This document shows, piece after piece, positions 18,249 to 27,197 of a stretch of DNA of 64,000 bases. Origin of the DNA: Halomonas sp. (lineage in GTDB: Bacteria > Pseudomonadota > Gammaproteobacteria > Pseudomonadales > Halomonadaceae). The position numbers were made by a program, and so were the translations under genes. The notes under the pieces were generated by a model. That model saw only the letters and a program-made list of their open reading frames with translations. It was not told the DNA's origin and ran no database searches. Positions within the stretch are counted from its first letter, which is position 1; the number at the start of each line of letters is the position of its first letter. Location: positions 248,001-312,000 of the forward strand of contig NZ_JAGOBJ010000005.1 in NCBI RefSeq assembly GCF_017983445.1. The letters run 5' to 3'.

Positions 18249-19727
18249 ATGAATTCATCGAACTCCCCTCTACCGCTGCGTCGTACCAAGATTGTTGCCA
18301 CCTTAGGCCCAGCAAGCGACCGCCCTGGCGTACTCGAAGCAATGATCAAGGCGGGGGTCGACGTGGTTCGCCTTAACTTTTCTCACGGCTCGGCGGACGA
18401 TCATCGCCGCCGCTTGCAGGACGTTCGCGATATCGCGCAGCGCCTAGGCAAATGCGTTGCCGCTTTGGGAGATTTACAGGGCCCCAAGATTCGTATCGCC
18501 CGTTTTGCCGAAGGCCCTATTCATTTAGAAGCGGGACAATCGTTTATTTTAGACATGGCGCTCGATACCCAGGCCGGTAACCATGAGCGTGTGGGCTGCG
18601 ATTACCCGGCGCTGATTGATGATGTTTCCCCCGGCGACCACTTGCTACTGGATGATGGCCGCGTGGTACTGGATGTGGCCTCCATTGCTGGCCAGGAAAT
18701 ACACACCCACGTGCATGTAGGCGGCAAGCTCTCCAATAACAAAGGTATCAACAAACAGGGCGGCGGCCTTTCCGCCCCGGCCTTGACCGATAAAGACCGA
18801 GCTGATTTAAAAACCGCCGTGCAAATTGGCGTGGATTATCTGGCGGTTTCCTTTCCGCGCTCGGCAGCCGATATGCAGGAAGCCCGCGCGCTGCTGGGGG
18901 AAGAAGGTAAAGAGATTGGCCTGGTCGCCAAGCTGGAGCGCGCCGAAGCGGTGGCGGATGACGAAACGCTGGATGGCATTATCATCGCCTCAGAAGCCGT
19001 CATGGTGGCCCGCGGTGATTTGGGCGTAGAGATAGGCGATGAAGCGCTGATTGGCACTCAAAAGCGCATCATCAAGCATGCCCGTACGCTTAACCGTGCG
19101 GTGATTACTGCGACCCAAATGATGGAATCAATGATCGAGTCGCCGCTGCCCACCCGTGCCGAGGTGTTCGATGTGGCCAACGCCGTGCTGGATGCCACCG
19201 ACGCCGTCATGCTGTCAGCTGAAACCGCTGCCGGAGAATATCCGGTAGAAACCGTTGAGGCCATGGACCGGGTTTGCCTGGGGGCCGAACGTGAGCGCCT
19301 GGCGCAGTCCTCCGGTCACCGCATGCATGAAGGCTTTGAGCGCATGGATGAAACCATCGCCCTTTCGGCCATGTATGCCGCCAACCATTTAACCGGCGTC
19401 AGTGCGATTGCCTGCATGACCTCCACCGGTTACACACCGCTGATCGCCTCGCGCATTCGCTCGGGTTTGCCGATTGTCGGCCTGGCCCATAGCCCGGTTG
19501 CCCAGCGACGCATGGCACTGTACCGCGGCGTGGTTTCGCTGCCCTTCGATACCACACAGATGGAACCCACCGAGGTCAATCAGAAAGCCCTGGAGTTGCT
19601 GAAAGCTTATGGATTGGCGCGCCCGGGTGGGCATATCATTCTTACCCGCGGCGACCATATGAATGCCCATGGCGGCACCAATACCATGAAAATCATCGCC
19701 ATCGAGCCGGATACCTCAGGAGAATAA
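18249..19727 (+). CDS. pykA: Pyruvate kinase
   Basis: The 492-residue enzyme converts phosphoenolpyruvate and ADP to pyruvate and ATP. Motifs seen are RRTKIVATLGPAS at the N-terminus, VVRLNFSHG, DLQGPKIR, the VMVARGDLGVEIG metal and phosphate region with the preceding VAKLERAEAV (catalytic Lys), and ATQMMESM plus DATDAVMLSAETA. The ribosome site AAGGAGA lies 8 bases before the ATG. The sequence resembles PykA of pseudomonads. mgsA begins 3 bp after the stop. The divergent HexR-like box suggests induction or repression by sugar-acid flux. Confidence 0.97.
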   Translation: MNSSNSPLPLRRTKIVATLGPASDRPGVLEAMIKAGVDVVRLNFSHGSADDHRRRLQDVRDIAQRLGKCVAALGDLQGPKIRIARFAEGPIHLEAGQSFILDMALDTQAGNHERVGCDYPALIDDVSPGDHLLLDDGRVVLDVASIAGQEIHTHVHVGGKLSNNKGINKQGGGLSAPALTDKDRADLKTAVQIGVDYLAVSFPRSAADMQEARALLGEEGKEIGLVAKLERAEAVADDETLDGIIIASEAVMVARGDLGVEIGDEALIGTQKRIIKHARTLNRAVITATQMMESMIESPLPTRAEVFDVANAVLDATDAVMLSAETAAGEYPVETVEAMDRVCLGAERERLAQSSGHRMHEGFERMDETIALSAMYAANHLTGVSAIACMTSTGYTPLIASRIRSGLPIVGLAHSPVAQRRMALYRGVVSLPFDTTQMEPTEVNQKALELLKAYGLARPGGHIILTRGDHMNAHGGTNTMKIIAIEPDTSGE

Positions 19728-19730
19728 TCA

Positions 19731-20204
19731 ATGACCGATGCCCGACCACCTCGCCAGGCACAGCGCACCCTCCCCGCGCAAAAGCGTATTGCCCTGATTG
19801 CCCATGACGGTAAAAAGGGGGAGCTTCTGGAGTGGGCGGCACGCTGGCAAGAAACGCTGCGCCAGCATCAATTGATGGGCACGGGCACGACCGCCGCACG
19901 CTTGACCGACCAACTGGGCCTGACGGTTGAAGGGTTAATGAGCGGGCCGCTGGGCGGCGACCAGCAAATTGGCGCACGCATCGCCGAGCAAAGGTTAGAC
20001 TTGCTGGTATTCTTCTGGGACCCGTTCGCCCCGCAGCCCCACGACCCCGATGTCAAAGCGCTACTACGCCTTGCCGCACTTTGGAACGTACCGGTGGCCT
20101 GCAACGCGGCAAGCGCCGACTTTATGCTTTCCTCGCCCTATCTAAGCGAAAGCTACGCCATGTGGATACCTGACGCCAACGCCTGGGCCAGTGCCCGGGC
20201 CTAG
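19731..20204 (+). CDS. mgsA: Methylglyoxal synthase
   Basis: This 157-residue enzyme converts dihydroxyacetone phosphate to methylglyoxal and phosphate, a bypass used under phosphate limitation or sugar-phosphate stress. Conserved segments are RIALIAHDGKK, GTGTTAARL, MSGPLGGDQQIGARI with the catalytic Asp, HDPDVKALLRLA and NVPVACNAASADF. It follows pykA by 3 bp and ends in a convergent arrangement with fruR. It is likely co-expressed with pykA, which would join the methylglyoxal valve to the lower glycolytic trunk. Confidence 0.94.
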   Translation: MTDARPPRQAQRTLPAQKRIALIAHDGKKGELLEWAARWQETLRQHQLMGTGTTAARLTDQLGLTVEGLMSGPLGGDQQIGARIAEQRLDLLVFFWDPFAPQPHDPDVKALLRLAALWNVPVACNAASADFMLSSPYLSESYAMWIPDANAWASARA

Positions 20205-20218
20205 CCCTTTAGCGGGCT

Positions 20219-21199
20219 CTAGGCCCGCTTGAAAAGCTGGCGTTTAACAATTTGCTGCCCAACGCTACGACCGCCTTGGGCAGCTTCTAACGCGCTCTGC
20301 AGGGTTAACGCTGCAATCCGGTCGTAATCCTGAGGCGCCGAATTGACCGGCTCGGGCAAAAAGTCCAGCAGGCGATGATCGCCAAAGGTGGCCAGCCGAA
20401 TATGTTTGGAAAGCCCGCCACGCTCTAAAAACGCATCGAAGACACCTTCCATCAAGGTATACGAAGCGGTTACCAGCGCATCTATTCCCAGAGGCTCGTC
20501 AAGCAACTGCTGCGCCAGCACCATTGCCTCACTGCGCTCGTAGTGCTCTGCGCTCAAACAGACTGCTTCTATGCCCTGCTCTTTTAAGGCGGCCTTAAAA
20601 CCGGCCTGGCGTTCACGGCTAATCGAAAGCATCGGCATGGCATCGAGCCAAGCTACTCGACGGGTATTTTCGTTAAGCACCGAGCGGGTTAACTTTTCGG
20701 CGGCGTCGTAATCGTCGCTGACCACGCTGACAAAATGCTTGCGATCAAGCCCCCGATCCACTCCCACCACCGCCCAGCCATCGTTGATTAACTCCACATA
20801 AAACGGGTCGTCATCGGCCAGGCAACTGGCAGTAATCAGCACCTCGCAACGCTGGGCACGCAGGGCCAGCGCCAGGGCGCGCTCACTTTGTGCACAGTCA
20901 TCAGAGCTTACAATCAGCAGCCGATAGCCCTGCTCGCGCGCGCCACGCTCCAGGCGTTTGGCCAAGCGTGCATAGCTGATATTTTCCAGATCAGGAACAA
21001 TCAACCCCAATAAGCGACTCGCCCCACGGCGCAGCGCCGCTGCCTGGGGGTCGATCTGGTATTGATGCTGACGGACAACGGCCATCACCTTTTCAATTGT
21101 GGCCGCACTGATACGACGCTGTTCCGCCTGCCCGTTGATGACATAGCTGGCCGTGGTGCGCGAAACACCGGCAAGCCGGGCGATATCGGCTAATGTCAT
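20219..21199 (-). CDS. fruR: Fructose operon regulator, LacI family (FruR/Cra)
   Basis: The 326-residue protein has a LacI-type helix-turn-helix at the very N-terminus (MTLADIARLAGVSRTTASYV, then the FruR/Cra-typical INGQAEQRRIS) and a periplasmic-binding-protein-like effector domain (about 60-320). Cra proteins sense fructose 1-phosphate and control fru genes; in pseudomonads the effect is largely local. The frame is open upstream to 21325, but homology, a GGGGGAA ribosome site and LacI topology place the start at 21199. It is divergent from fruBKA, with a palindromic operator at 21286-21303. Confidence 0.93.
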   Translation of the reverse strand: MTLADIARLAGVSRTTASYVINGQAEQRRISAATIEKVMAVVRQHQYQIDPQAAALRRGASRLLGLIVPDLENISYARLAKRLERGAREQGYRLLIVSSDDCAQSERALALALRAQRCEVLITASCLADDDPFYVELINDGWAVVGVDRGLDRKHFVSVVSDDYDAAEKLTRSVLNENTRRVAWLDAMPMLSISRERQAGFKAALKEQGIEAVCLSAEHYERSEAMVLAQQLLDEPLGIDALVTASYTLMEGVFDAFLERGGLSKHIRLATFGDHRLLDFLPEPVNSAPQDYDRIAALTLQSALEAAQGGRSVGQQIVKRQLFKRA

Positions 21200-21285
21200 G
21201 ATTTTCCCCCTTATAAGCCTGCGAAGTGTAACAGCGCCTTGACTACACCCCCACCAAAGTCTAAAAACACACCCCTTGTACCTTT

Positions 21286-21303
21286 TGCTGAATCGTTTCA
21301 GCA
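21286..21303. promoter_or_regulatory. FruR/Cra-like operator between fruR and fruB
   Basis: TGCTGAATCGTTTCAGCA is an 18-base near-perfect palindrome matching the Cra/FruR pattern TGAAWCGWTTCA. It lies 87 bp before fruR and 107 bp before fruB. It should mediate fructose 1-phosphate-responsive control of the fru operon. Confidence 0.85.
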
Positions 21304-21409
21304 TATCAATATAAACCACAGGCATCGTTCAATCCGAGAACTCGATGCGCCAACGCACGCTTGCGTCGCGGTCGAGCCGTTACCGGACTCGTCTTTACAG
21401 GAGAAATGC

Positions 21410-24307
21410 ATGCTTACACTCGGCCCTAATGACATCTTGCTGAATCGCCAGGCCGATAACTGGCAAGCGGCACTGGATGAGGCCGCCCGGGTGCTGACTG
21501 ACGCGGGGCTGGTCGACTCAGCCTACCGCGACGGCCTGCATGCCCGTGAAGCGCAGTCGTCTACTTACCTGGGTAATGCGATTGCCATTCCCCACGGCAC
21601 GCCAGAAAGCCGTCAGCACGTTAAACGTACCGGTGTTCGGGTACTCCAGTTTCCCGAAGGTATTGAGTGGCACGACGGACATCGCGTATATGTGCTGGTG
21701 ACTATCGCGGCGCAAAATGACGAGCATCTGGATATCTTGCGCGCCCTAACCCATGTACTGGATCGTGACGGCGTTGCTGAAGAGCTTGCTGCTGCCAGCT
21801 CCGCCGAGGACGTTGCCCGCCTGCTGTCTAAATCAGTGCTTACCCCCAAGCTTGATAGCGACACCCTGTGCCTACAGTTTCCGGCGCAAAGTGTTCAGGA
21901 ACTGGCATTGGCCGCCGCCGCCCGTTTGCGCCAAAGCGGCTGCGTGGATAACCGCTTTATTGCTGATATCGCCGACAAATCACCGATATGGCTGGGCGAT
22001 GGTTTCTGGCTCGCCAGTAGCGCCAGCGGCGTACTGAACCCCGCGCTAAGCGTGGCAACCCCGGTTGAAACGAACCTGGAAGAAAGCAGCCATGCCGTAC
22101 ACGGACTGTTTTGTCTGGCGGCGCAGGGCAACGCCCATCGCTCCTTGCTGGAACAACTCCAGGCCGTGCTTGAAAACGCTGACAGCAAGGCGCTGCGGAA
22201 TGCCGATGCATCTCAAGTGCTGACCCTGTTAGCGGGTGAAACCGCCAATACACATACCCAGCGCGTGCGCGTTTTAAATCCTCACGGGCTGCATGCCCGC
22301 CCGGCCAAACGGTTGGTGCAAACGGCCCGCGCACAGGCGGTAGCGATTAACCTCCGCCTGGAAGAAGGCAGCCCGGCGAGCGTTTCGGCGGCAAGCCTGA
22401 CCAAAGTGATTGGTCTGGGCGCACGCCGTGGTCAATGGCTGGTGTTGTCTGCCGAAGGCGCCCAAGCCCAGCAGGCGCTGGCCAACGTAGCGGAAGCCAT
22501 TGAAGGTGGCCTGGGTGAAAAAGTGACGCCGTTTGACAGCGGCCGTGAGCGCCTGGCGCCCCGCCCCGCCAGCCAGGAAGCCATCGTTGAGCCCTTGGCA
22601 GCCGATACGCCGCATACGGCGATTGCTGCCTCTCCAGGGCTTGCGATTGCGCCGGTGTTTGTTATTCGCCCCCAGCACTTTGACTACGCCGAGCAGGCCG
22701 ATAACCCCAGCCGCGAATTAACCCGGCTGCACAATGCCGTGCAGGAAGGCATTGCCCAGCTGGAAGCGCTGGTGCGTAACGCCGCTGGCGGAGAAGTCGC
22801 CGATATTTTATCCATGCACGAAGAGATGCTCGACGACCCAGAGCTTCACCGCGCCGCCGAAGACGCCATTCGTGAAGGCCGCTCGGCGGAAGCCGCCTGG
22901 TGGGATGCCATTGAAACCGCCGCCCACGCTCAGGAAATGCTCGCCGACCGCCTACTTGCCGAGCGCGCCGCTGACCTTCGCGATGTTGGCCGGCGGGTGC
23001 TGAGCATTCTGTGTGATGTTCAACTGCCCGAACCGCCAGATCATCCTTACATTTTAGTGATGGATGATATCGGCCCCTCTGACGTTGCCCGCCTGGATAC
23101 CTCACGCGTGCGTGGACTTTTAACCGAGCGCGGTGGCGCCACGGCCCATAGCGCCATTCTCGCTCGAGCGCTGGGCATACCAGCGGTGGTTGGCGCAGGT
23201 AAAGCGGTGATGGCACTGACCAACGCCAGCATGATGATTCTGGACGGTGAGCGAGGCCGGGTCATCCCTTCGCCTTCCGAGCAGCGTTTAAGCCGCGCCG
23301 AGCAGCATCTGCTTGATATACAAGCGCGTGAAGCCGATGCCTGGGAGCGACGCTTTGAGGCGGCTCAAACCCGTGATGGCCACCTTATTGAGGTAGCCGC
23401 CAATCTGGGCAACACCGCCCACGCCGAAGATGCTGTGGAACGTGGCGCTGAAGGCGTTGGCCTGCTGCGTACTGAGTTCCTGTTTATGGCCCACTCAAGC
23501 GCACCGGACCTTGCCACGCAAACCGCCGAGTACCGCCAGGCAATTGACGCCTTGAACGGCCGACCGCTGGTCGCTCGCACCTTGGACGTGGGCGGCGACA
23601 AACCGCTGCCTTACTGGCCGGTGCCCCAGGAGGACAACCCGTTTCTGGGTCTGCGCGGCATTCGCCTGGCACTGACCGAGCCCGATGTACTCGAAACTCA
23701 GCTGCGCGCTTTGCTGATGGCGGCCGCCCCTGTCGTGGGTTCTGAAGAGACGCCCCGGCCGCTACGTATCATGCTGCCGATGGTCAAGGATGTGGCTGAA
23801 TTCCGCGCCGCCAAAGCGATCTTTGATCGCCTGCTTGCCGAAATTCCCGCTAATGAGCGTGCAAGCGACGTACAGCTGGGCGTCATGATCGAGATTCCTT
23901 CAAGCGCGCTTTTGGCGCCCACGCTTGCCGCCGAAGTGGATTTCTTCTCGGTCGGCACCAACGATCTGACCCAGTACACCCTGGCAATCGACCGTGGCCA
24001 CCCGGAGCTTTCCGCTCAGGCCGATGGGCTGCACCCGGCGGTGCTGCGCTTGATCCAGATGACCGTTGAAGCCGCCCACGCTCAAGGCAAATGGGTTGGC
24101 GTGTGTGGTGAACTGGCCTCGGATACCGCCGCTATTCCGGTTCTGGTCGGGCTTGGGGTGGATGAGCTTTCAGTTAGCGCCCGACAAATCCCGCTGGTAA
24201 AAGCCCGCCTGCGCGAGTTTGACTTGGCCGATGCCCAGGCCTGCGCCCAGCTAGCGCTTAGCCAAGCCACTAGCATTGCCGTGCGCGATGCGCTGGAGGC
24301 ACGCTAA
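21410..24307 (+). CDS. fruB: Multiphosphoryl transfer protein of the fructose PTS (EIIA-HPr-EI fusion)
   Basis: The 965-residue cytoplasmic protein joins EIIA-Fru (phospho-His62 in AIPHGTPES), HPr (His295 in GLHARPAKRL) and enzyme I (His580 in GGATAHSAILARALG, with VGTNDLTQYTLAIDRGHPEL and VCGELASD later on). It therefore carries phosphate from phosphoenolpyruvate all the way to EIIB of FruA. This three-in-one layout is typical of Pseudomonas and relatives whose only sugar PTS is for fructose. The frame is open from 21239, but AGGAGA upstream of ATG 21410 and the start of the EIIA domain fix the start. fruK overlaps by one base (TAATG). Confidence 0.96.
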   Translation: MLTLGPNDILLNRQADNWQAALDEAARVLTDAGLVDSAYRDGLHAREAQSSTYLGNAIAIPHGTPESRQHVKRTGVRVLQFPEGIEWHDGHRVYVLVTIAAQNDEHLDILRALTHVLDRDGVAEELAAASSAEDVARLLSKSVLTPKLDSDTLCLQFPAQSVQELALAAAARLRQSGCVDNRFIADIADKSPIWLGDGFWLASSASGVLNPALSVATPVETNLEESSHAVHGLFCLAAQGNAHRSLLEQLQAVLENADSKALRNADASQVLTLLAGETANTHTQRVRVLNPHGLHARPAKRLVQTARAQAVAINLRLEEGSPASVSAASLTKVIGLGARRGQWLVLSAEGAQAQQALANVAEAIEGGLGEKVTPFDSGRERLAPRPASQEAIVEPLAADTPHTAIAASPGLAIAPVFVIRPQHFDYAEQADNPSRELTRLHNAVQEGIAQLEALVRNAAGGEVADILSMHEEMLDDPELHRAAEDAIREGRSAEAAWWDAIETAAHAQEMLADRLLAERAADLRDVGRRVLSILCDVQLPEPPDHPYILVMDDIGPSDVARLDTSRVRGLLTERGGATAHSAILARALGIPAVVGAGKAVMALTNASMMILDGERGRVIPSPSEQRLSRAEQHLLDIQAREADAWERRFEAAQTRDGHLIEVAANLGNTAHAEDAVERGAEGVGLLRTEFLFMAHSSAPDLATQTAEYRQAIDALNGRPLVARTLDVGGDKPLPYWPVPQEDNPFLGLRGIRLALTEPDVLETQLRALLMAAAPVVGSEETPRPLRIMLPMVKDVAEFRAAKAIFDRLLAEIPANERASDVQLGVMIEIPSSALLAPTLAAEVDFFSVGTNDLTQYTLAIDRGHPELSAQADGLHPAVLRLIQMTVEAAHAQGKWVGVCGELASDTAAIPVLVGLGVDELSVSARQIPLVKARLREFDLADAQACAQLALSQATSIAVRDALEAR

Positions 24308-25275
24308 TGGCTCGGGTAATGACCATCACGCTTAATCCGGCACTGGATTTGGCGTTTGATCTTGAAGAGCTAACGCTAGGCGCGGTCAACCGCCCCAGGC
24401 ACGCGCAGCTCGAAGCTGCAGGCAAAGGCGTTAACGTTGCGCGCGTGCTGGCGTCGCTTGGCCATGACGTAGTCGTCAGCGGCTTTTTAGGCCGCGATAA
24501 CGATGGCCCTTTCCAATTGGCGTTTGAGCACATGGGCGTGACAGATGCATTTGTCCGTGTACCGGGAGAAACTCGCATCAATGCCAAACTGGCGGAAAAG
24601 AACGGGCGAGTGACCGATATCAACGGCCCAGGCATAGGCGTAGACGCTACACAGGTCACCGCTTTGCTGAGCGCCATTGAACAGCAGTTAAACGCTGCCC
24701 CGGTTGACGCCATTCTGGTAGCCGGTAGCCTGCCGCCGGGGTTAAGCCTCGCGGCGTTCAGTGAGTTTCTCACTCACCTGAAAGCCACCGGCGTACCACT
24801 GTGGATCGACACCAGCGGCGAAGCTCTGCTCGGCGCAATCAAGATAGCTCCCGAGGCCGTTAAGCCCAACGAGGTTGAGCTTGCCGATTGGGCCGGTGCG
24901 CCGCTGGATAATCACGCCAAGCGGCTAAACGCTACCACCCGCCTTCATCAGGCAGGCATTCGCCAGGCACTGCTTTCTGCCGGTGCCGAAGGGGTTATCT
25001 GGGTGAATGCGAGCGGTGCCTGGCAATCAACGCCGCCCCGCGTTCAGGCGACCAATACCGTGGGCGCCGGCGACACCTTTGTGGCGGGCATGCTGCATGG
25101 CCTGCTTAGCCAGCAGAGTAGCGAAGACACCTTACGGTTTGCCACCGCGCTTTCTGCCGAATCGGTTCGCCACGTAGGCGTGGGTAATGCCCATGCCGAC
25201 GACTTTGCCTTACTCCTACAACGTACTCAGGTCCAGCGCCTGCGCGGAAGCCACATCGAGGGAACATCACGATGA
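24307..25275 (+). CDS. fruK: 1-phosphofructokinase
   Basis: The 322-residue PfkB-family kinase phosphorylates fructose 1-phosphate to fructose 1,6-bisphosphate. Evident features are ITLNPALDLAFDL at the N-terminus, the substrate loop AAGKGVNVARVLASLG, the VAGSLPPG block and the C-terminal NTVGAGDTFVAGML with the catalytic Asp. It is translationally coupled to fruB and fruA by overlapping start and stop codons, the standard fruBKA order. Confidence 0.96.
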   Translation: MARVMTITLNPALDLAFDLEELTLGAVNRPRHAQLEAAGKGVNVARVLASLGHDVVVSGFLGRDNDGPFQLAFEHMGVTDAFVRVPGETRINAKLAEKNGRVTDINGPGIGVDATQVTALLSAIEQQLNAAPVDAILVAGSLPPGLSLAAFSEFLTHLKATGVPLWIDTSGEALLGAIKIAPEAVKPNEVELADWAGAPLDNHAKRLNATTRLHQAGIRQALLSAGAEGVIWVNASGAWQSTPPRVQATNTVGAGDTFVAGMLHGLLSQQSSEDTLRFATALSAESVRHVGVGNAHADDFALLLQRTQVQRLRGSHIEGTSR

Positions 25276-27011
25276 ATATCATTCTAATTACCGCCTGCCC
25301 CAGTGGCATGGCGACGACGTTTCTGGCGGCACGGCGCCTGGAACAAGCCGCGAAGCGTCAGGGCTGGAATGTCCACGTAGAAATGCACGGTGAACTGGCT
25401 CCGGTCGATGCCGCAAACGCCGAGCAAATCGCCCACGCTGATTTAATCGTCGTAGCCGCCGAGCAAGTGCCCGGGCCGGAACGTTTTGAAGGCAAACGCT
25501 TGTACCAGGCGCCTATTGCCCAAGCCCTTCCCGACCCTGAAACATTTTTAGCCACCGCCAAACGTGAAGCGCCTCTGTATAACGCTCCGACAACGACCGC
25601 AGCAGCGGTAGCACCAGCCACGGTGGGTGGTCAAAAGATTGTTGCGGTAACTGCCTGCCCCACCGGCGTGGCTCACACCTTTATGGCCGCAGAAGCATTG
25701 GCTGAAGCAGGCAAAGCCATGGGCCACGCAATTCGTGTGGAAACCCAAGGCTCAGTAGGCGCACAGGACAAGCTCACCGAAGACGAAATTGCCGCCGCCG
25801 ACGTGGTGATTCTGGCCTGCGATATCGAGGTCGATCATACCCGCTTTGCGGGCAAGCGTGTTTACCGTACATCTACCGGTACGGCGCTGAAAAAATCCCA
25901 AGCCACTATTGAGAACGCTTTGGCCCAGGCCAGCGTAGAAAGCGCAGGCGCTGCTAATGCTTCTTCAAGCGAAGGTAAAAGCCTGAAAGAAAAAGGCGTG
26001 TATAAACATCTGCTCACCGGCGTGTCGTTTATGCTGCCCATGGTCGTGGCAGGCGGCCTGCTGATTGCGCTGTCGTTCATGTTTGGTATCGAAGCGTTCG
26101 AGCAGGAAGGCACGCTGGCCGCGGCGCTTATGCAGATTGGCGGCGGCACTGCGTTTGCGCTAATGATTCCGGTACTGGCGGGCTATATTGCTTACTCTAT
26201 CGCCGACCGCCCCGGCATTGCGCCGGGCATGATTGGCGGCATGTTGGCAGCCAACATTGGTTCCGGGTTTATCGGCGGCATTCTGGCAGGCTTTCTGGCC
26301 GGTTACGTGGCCCTGGCGATCACGCGCCATGTGAAATTGCCTTCAAGCGTTGAATCACTCAAACCTATTTTGATCATCCCACTGGTCGCAAGCCTGGTGA
26401 CCGGTCTGGTCATGATTTATGTAGTCGGCGAGCCGGTCGCGGCATTGTTGAGCGCGCTGACCAGCTTTCTGGCCTCCATGGATTCTACCAACGCCGTTCT
26501 GCTGGGCATTCTGCTGGGCGCCATGATGTGCTTTGACCTGGGCGGCCCGATCAACAAGGCGGCCTATACCTTTGGCGTGGGCCTGCTGGCCTCGGAAACC
26601 TATGGCCCTATGGCTGCGATTATGGCGGCGGGCATGGTACCGGCTATCGGTATGGGTATCGCAAGCTTTGTGGCGCGCTACAAGTTTTCTCAACCCGAGC
26701 GCGAAGCGGGCAAGGCCTCGTTTGTACTGGGTTTGTGCTTTATCAGTGAAGGCGCCATTCCGTTTGCAGCAAAAGATCCGCTACGCGTTATTCCCGCTTG
26801 CATTGCAGGCGGTGCGCTGACGGGTGCGCTTTCCATGCTGGTAGGCGCCAAGCTGATGGCGCCTCACGGCGGTATTTTCGTGCTGCTGATTCCCAATGCG
26901 ATTACTCCCGCCCTTTTGTACCTGGGCGCGATTGTGGCGGGCTCCTTGGTGACCGGTTTGAGCTACGCAATGCTCAAGCGCGGCGCGGCGCCGGTTGCGG
27001 TTACCAGCTAA
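25272..27011 (+). CDS. fruA: Fructose-specific PTS EIIBC permease
   Basis: The 579-residue inner-membrane transporter phosphorylates fructose to fructose 1-phosphate during uptake. It has a first EIIB-like domain (B', residues 1-105, ITACPSGMATTFLAA), a second EIIB with the phospho-Cys in TACPTGVAHTFMAAEAL (about 120-215), and an EIIC domain of about nine hydrophobic segments (240-575; DLGGPINKAAYTFG and CFISEGAIPFA). Both EIIB copies keep the Cys, as in the B'BC layout of E. coli FruA. A terminator follows at 27027-27053. Confidence 0.96.
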   Translation: MNIILITACPSGMATTFLAARRLEQAAKRQGWNVHVEMHGELAPVDAANAEQIAHADLIVVAAEQVPGPERFEGKRLYQAPIAQALPDPETFLATAKREAPLYNAPTTTAAAVAPATVGGQKIVAVTACPTGVAHTFMAAEALAEAGKAMGHAIRVETQGSVGAQDKLTEDEIAAADVVILACDIEVDHTRFAGKRVYRTSTGTALKKSQATIENALAQASVESAGAANASSSEGKSLKEKGVYKHLLTGVSFMLPMVVAGGLLIALSFMFGIEAFEQEGTLAAALMQIGGGTAFALMIPVLAGYIAYSIADRPGIAPGMIGGMLAANIGSGFIGGILAGFLAGYVALAITRHVKLPSSVESLKPILIIPLVASLVTGLVMIYVVGEPVAALLSALTSFLASMDSTNAVLLGILLGAMMCFDLGGPINKAAYTFGVGLLASETYGPMAAIMAAGMVPAIGMGIASFVARYKFSQPEREAGKASFVLGLCFISEGAIPFAAKDPLRVIPACIAGGALTGALSMLVGAKLMAPHGGIFVLLIPNAITPALLYLGAIVAGSLVTGLSYAMLKRGAAPVAVTS

Positions 27012-27026
27012 ATACCGTTTAGCTTT

Positions 27027-27053
27027 AGAAAGGCAGGGTTTTCCTGCCTTTCT
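27027..27053. terminator. Terminator after fruA
   Basis: An 11-bp perfect stem (AGAAAGGCAGG, 27027-27037, with 27043-27053) has a GTTTT loop and a T-containing tail. It lies 15 bp after the fruA stop. Confidence 0.85.
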
Positions 27054-27148
27054 ACTCTCTTCCTACTAGCTATCCTTACTTGCCTGCTCGGTTTTATTAC
27101 TTCCCGCATATGGATTATCAGTATCTATTTGCCTCGCCACGCTTTTTA

Positions 27149-27163
27149 TGTAGTATTTTTACA
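27149..27163. promoter_or_regulatory. HexR-like operator before pgi
   Basis: TGTAGTATTTTTACA matches 14 of 15 positions of TGTARTWWWATTACA and lies 34 bp before the pgi start, a position suited to blocking the promoter. It is the third such box in the window. Confidence 0.72.
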
Positions 27164-27173
27164 TAAATAACGC

Positions 27174-27190
27174 CACGGCCATTGGCCGTG
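27174..27190 (+). other. Hairpin in the pgi leader
   Basis: CACGGCC-ATT-GGCCGTG forms a perfect 7-bp GC-rich stem with a three-base loop. It ends seven bases before ATG 27198, where a ribosome site would be expected; no purine-rich site is visible. It may influence translation start, or the true start may be ATG 27210. Confidence 0.5.
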
Positions 27191-27197
27191 CACAACC

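Noticed and set aside
20211-20229. Terminator between mgsA and fruR
   Set aside because: AGCGGGC/GCCCGCT forms a 7-bp hairpin, but it overlaps the end of the fruR coding sequence and has no T-run.
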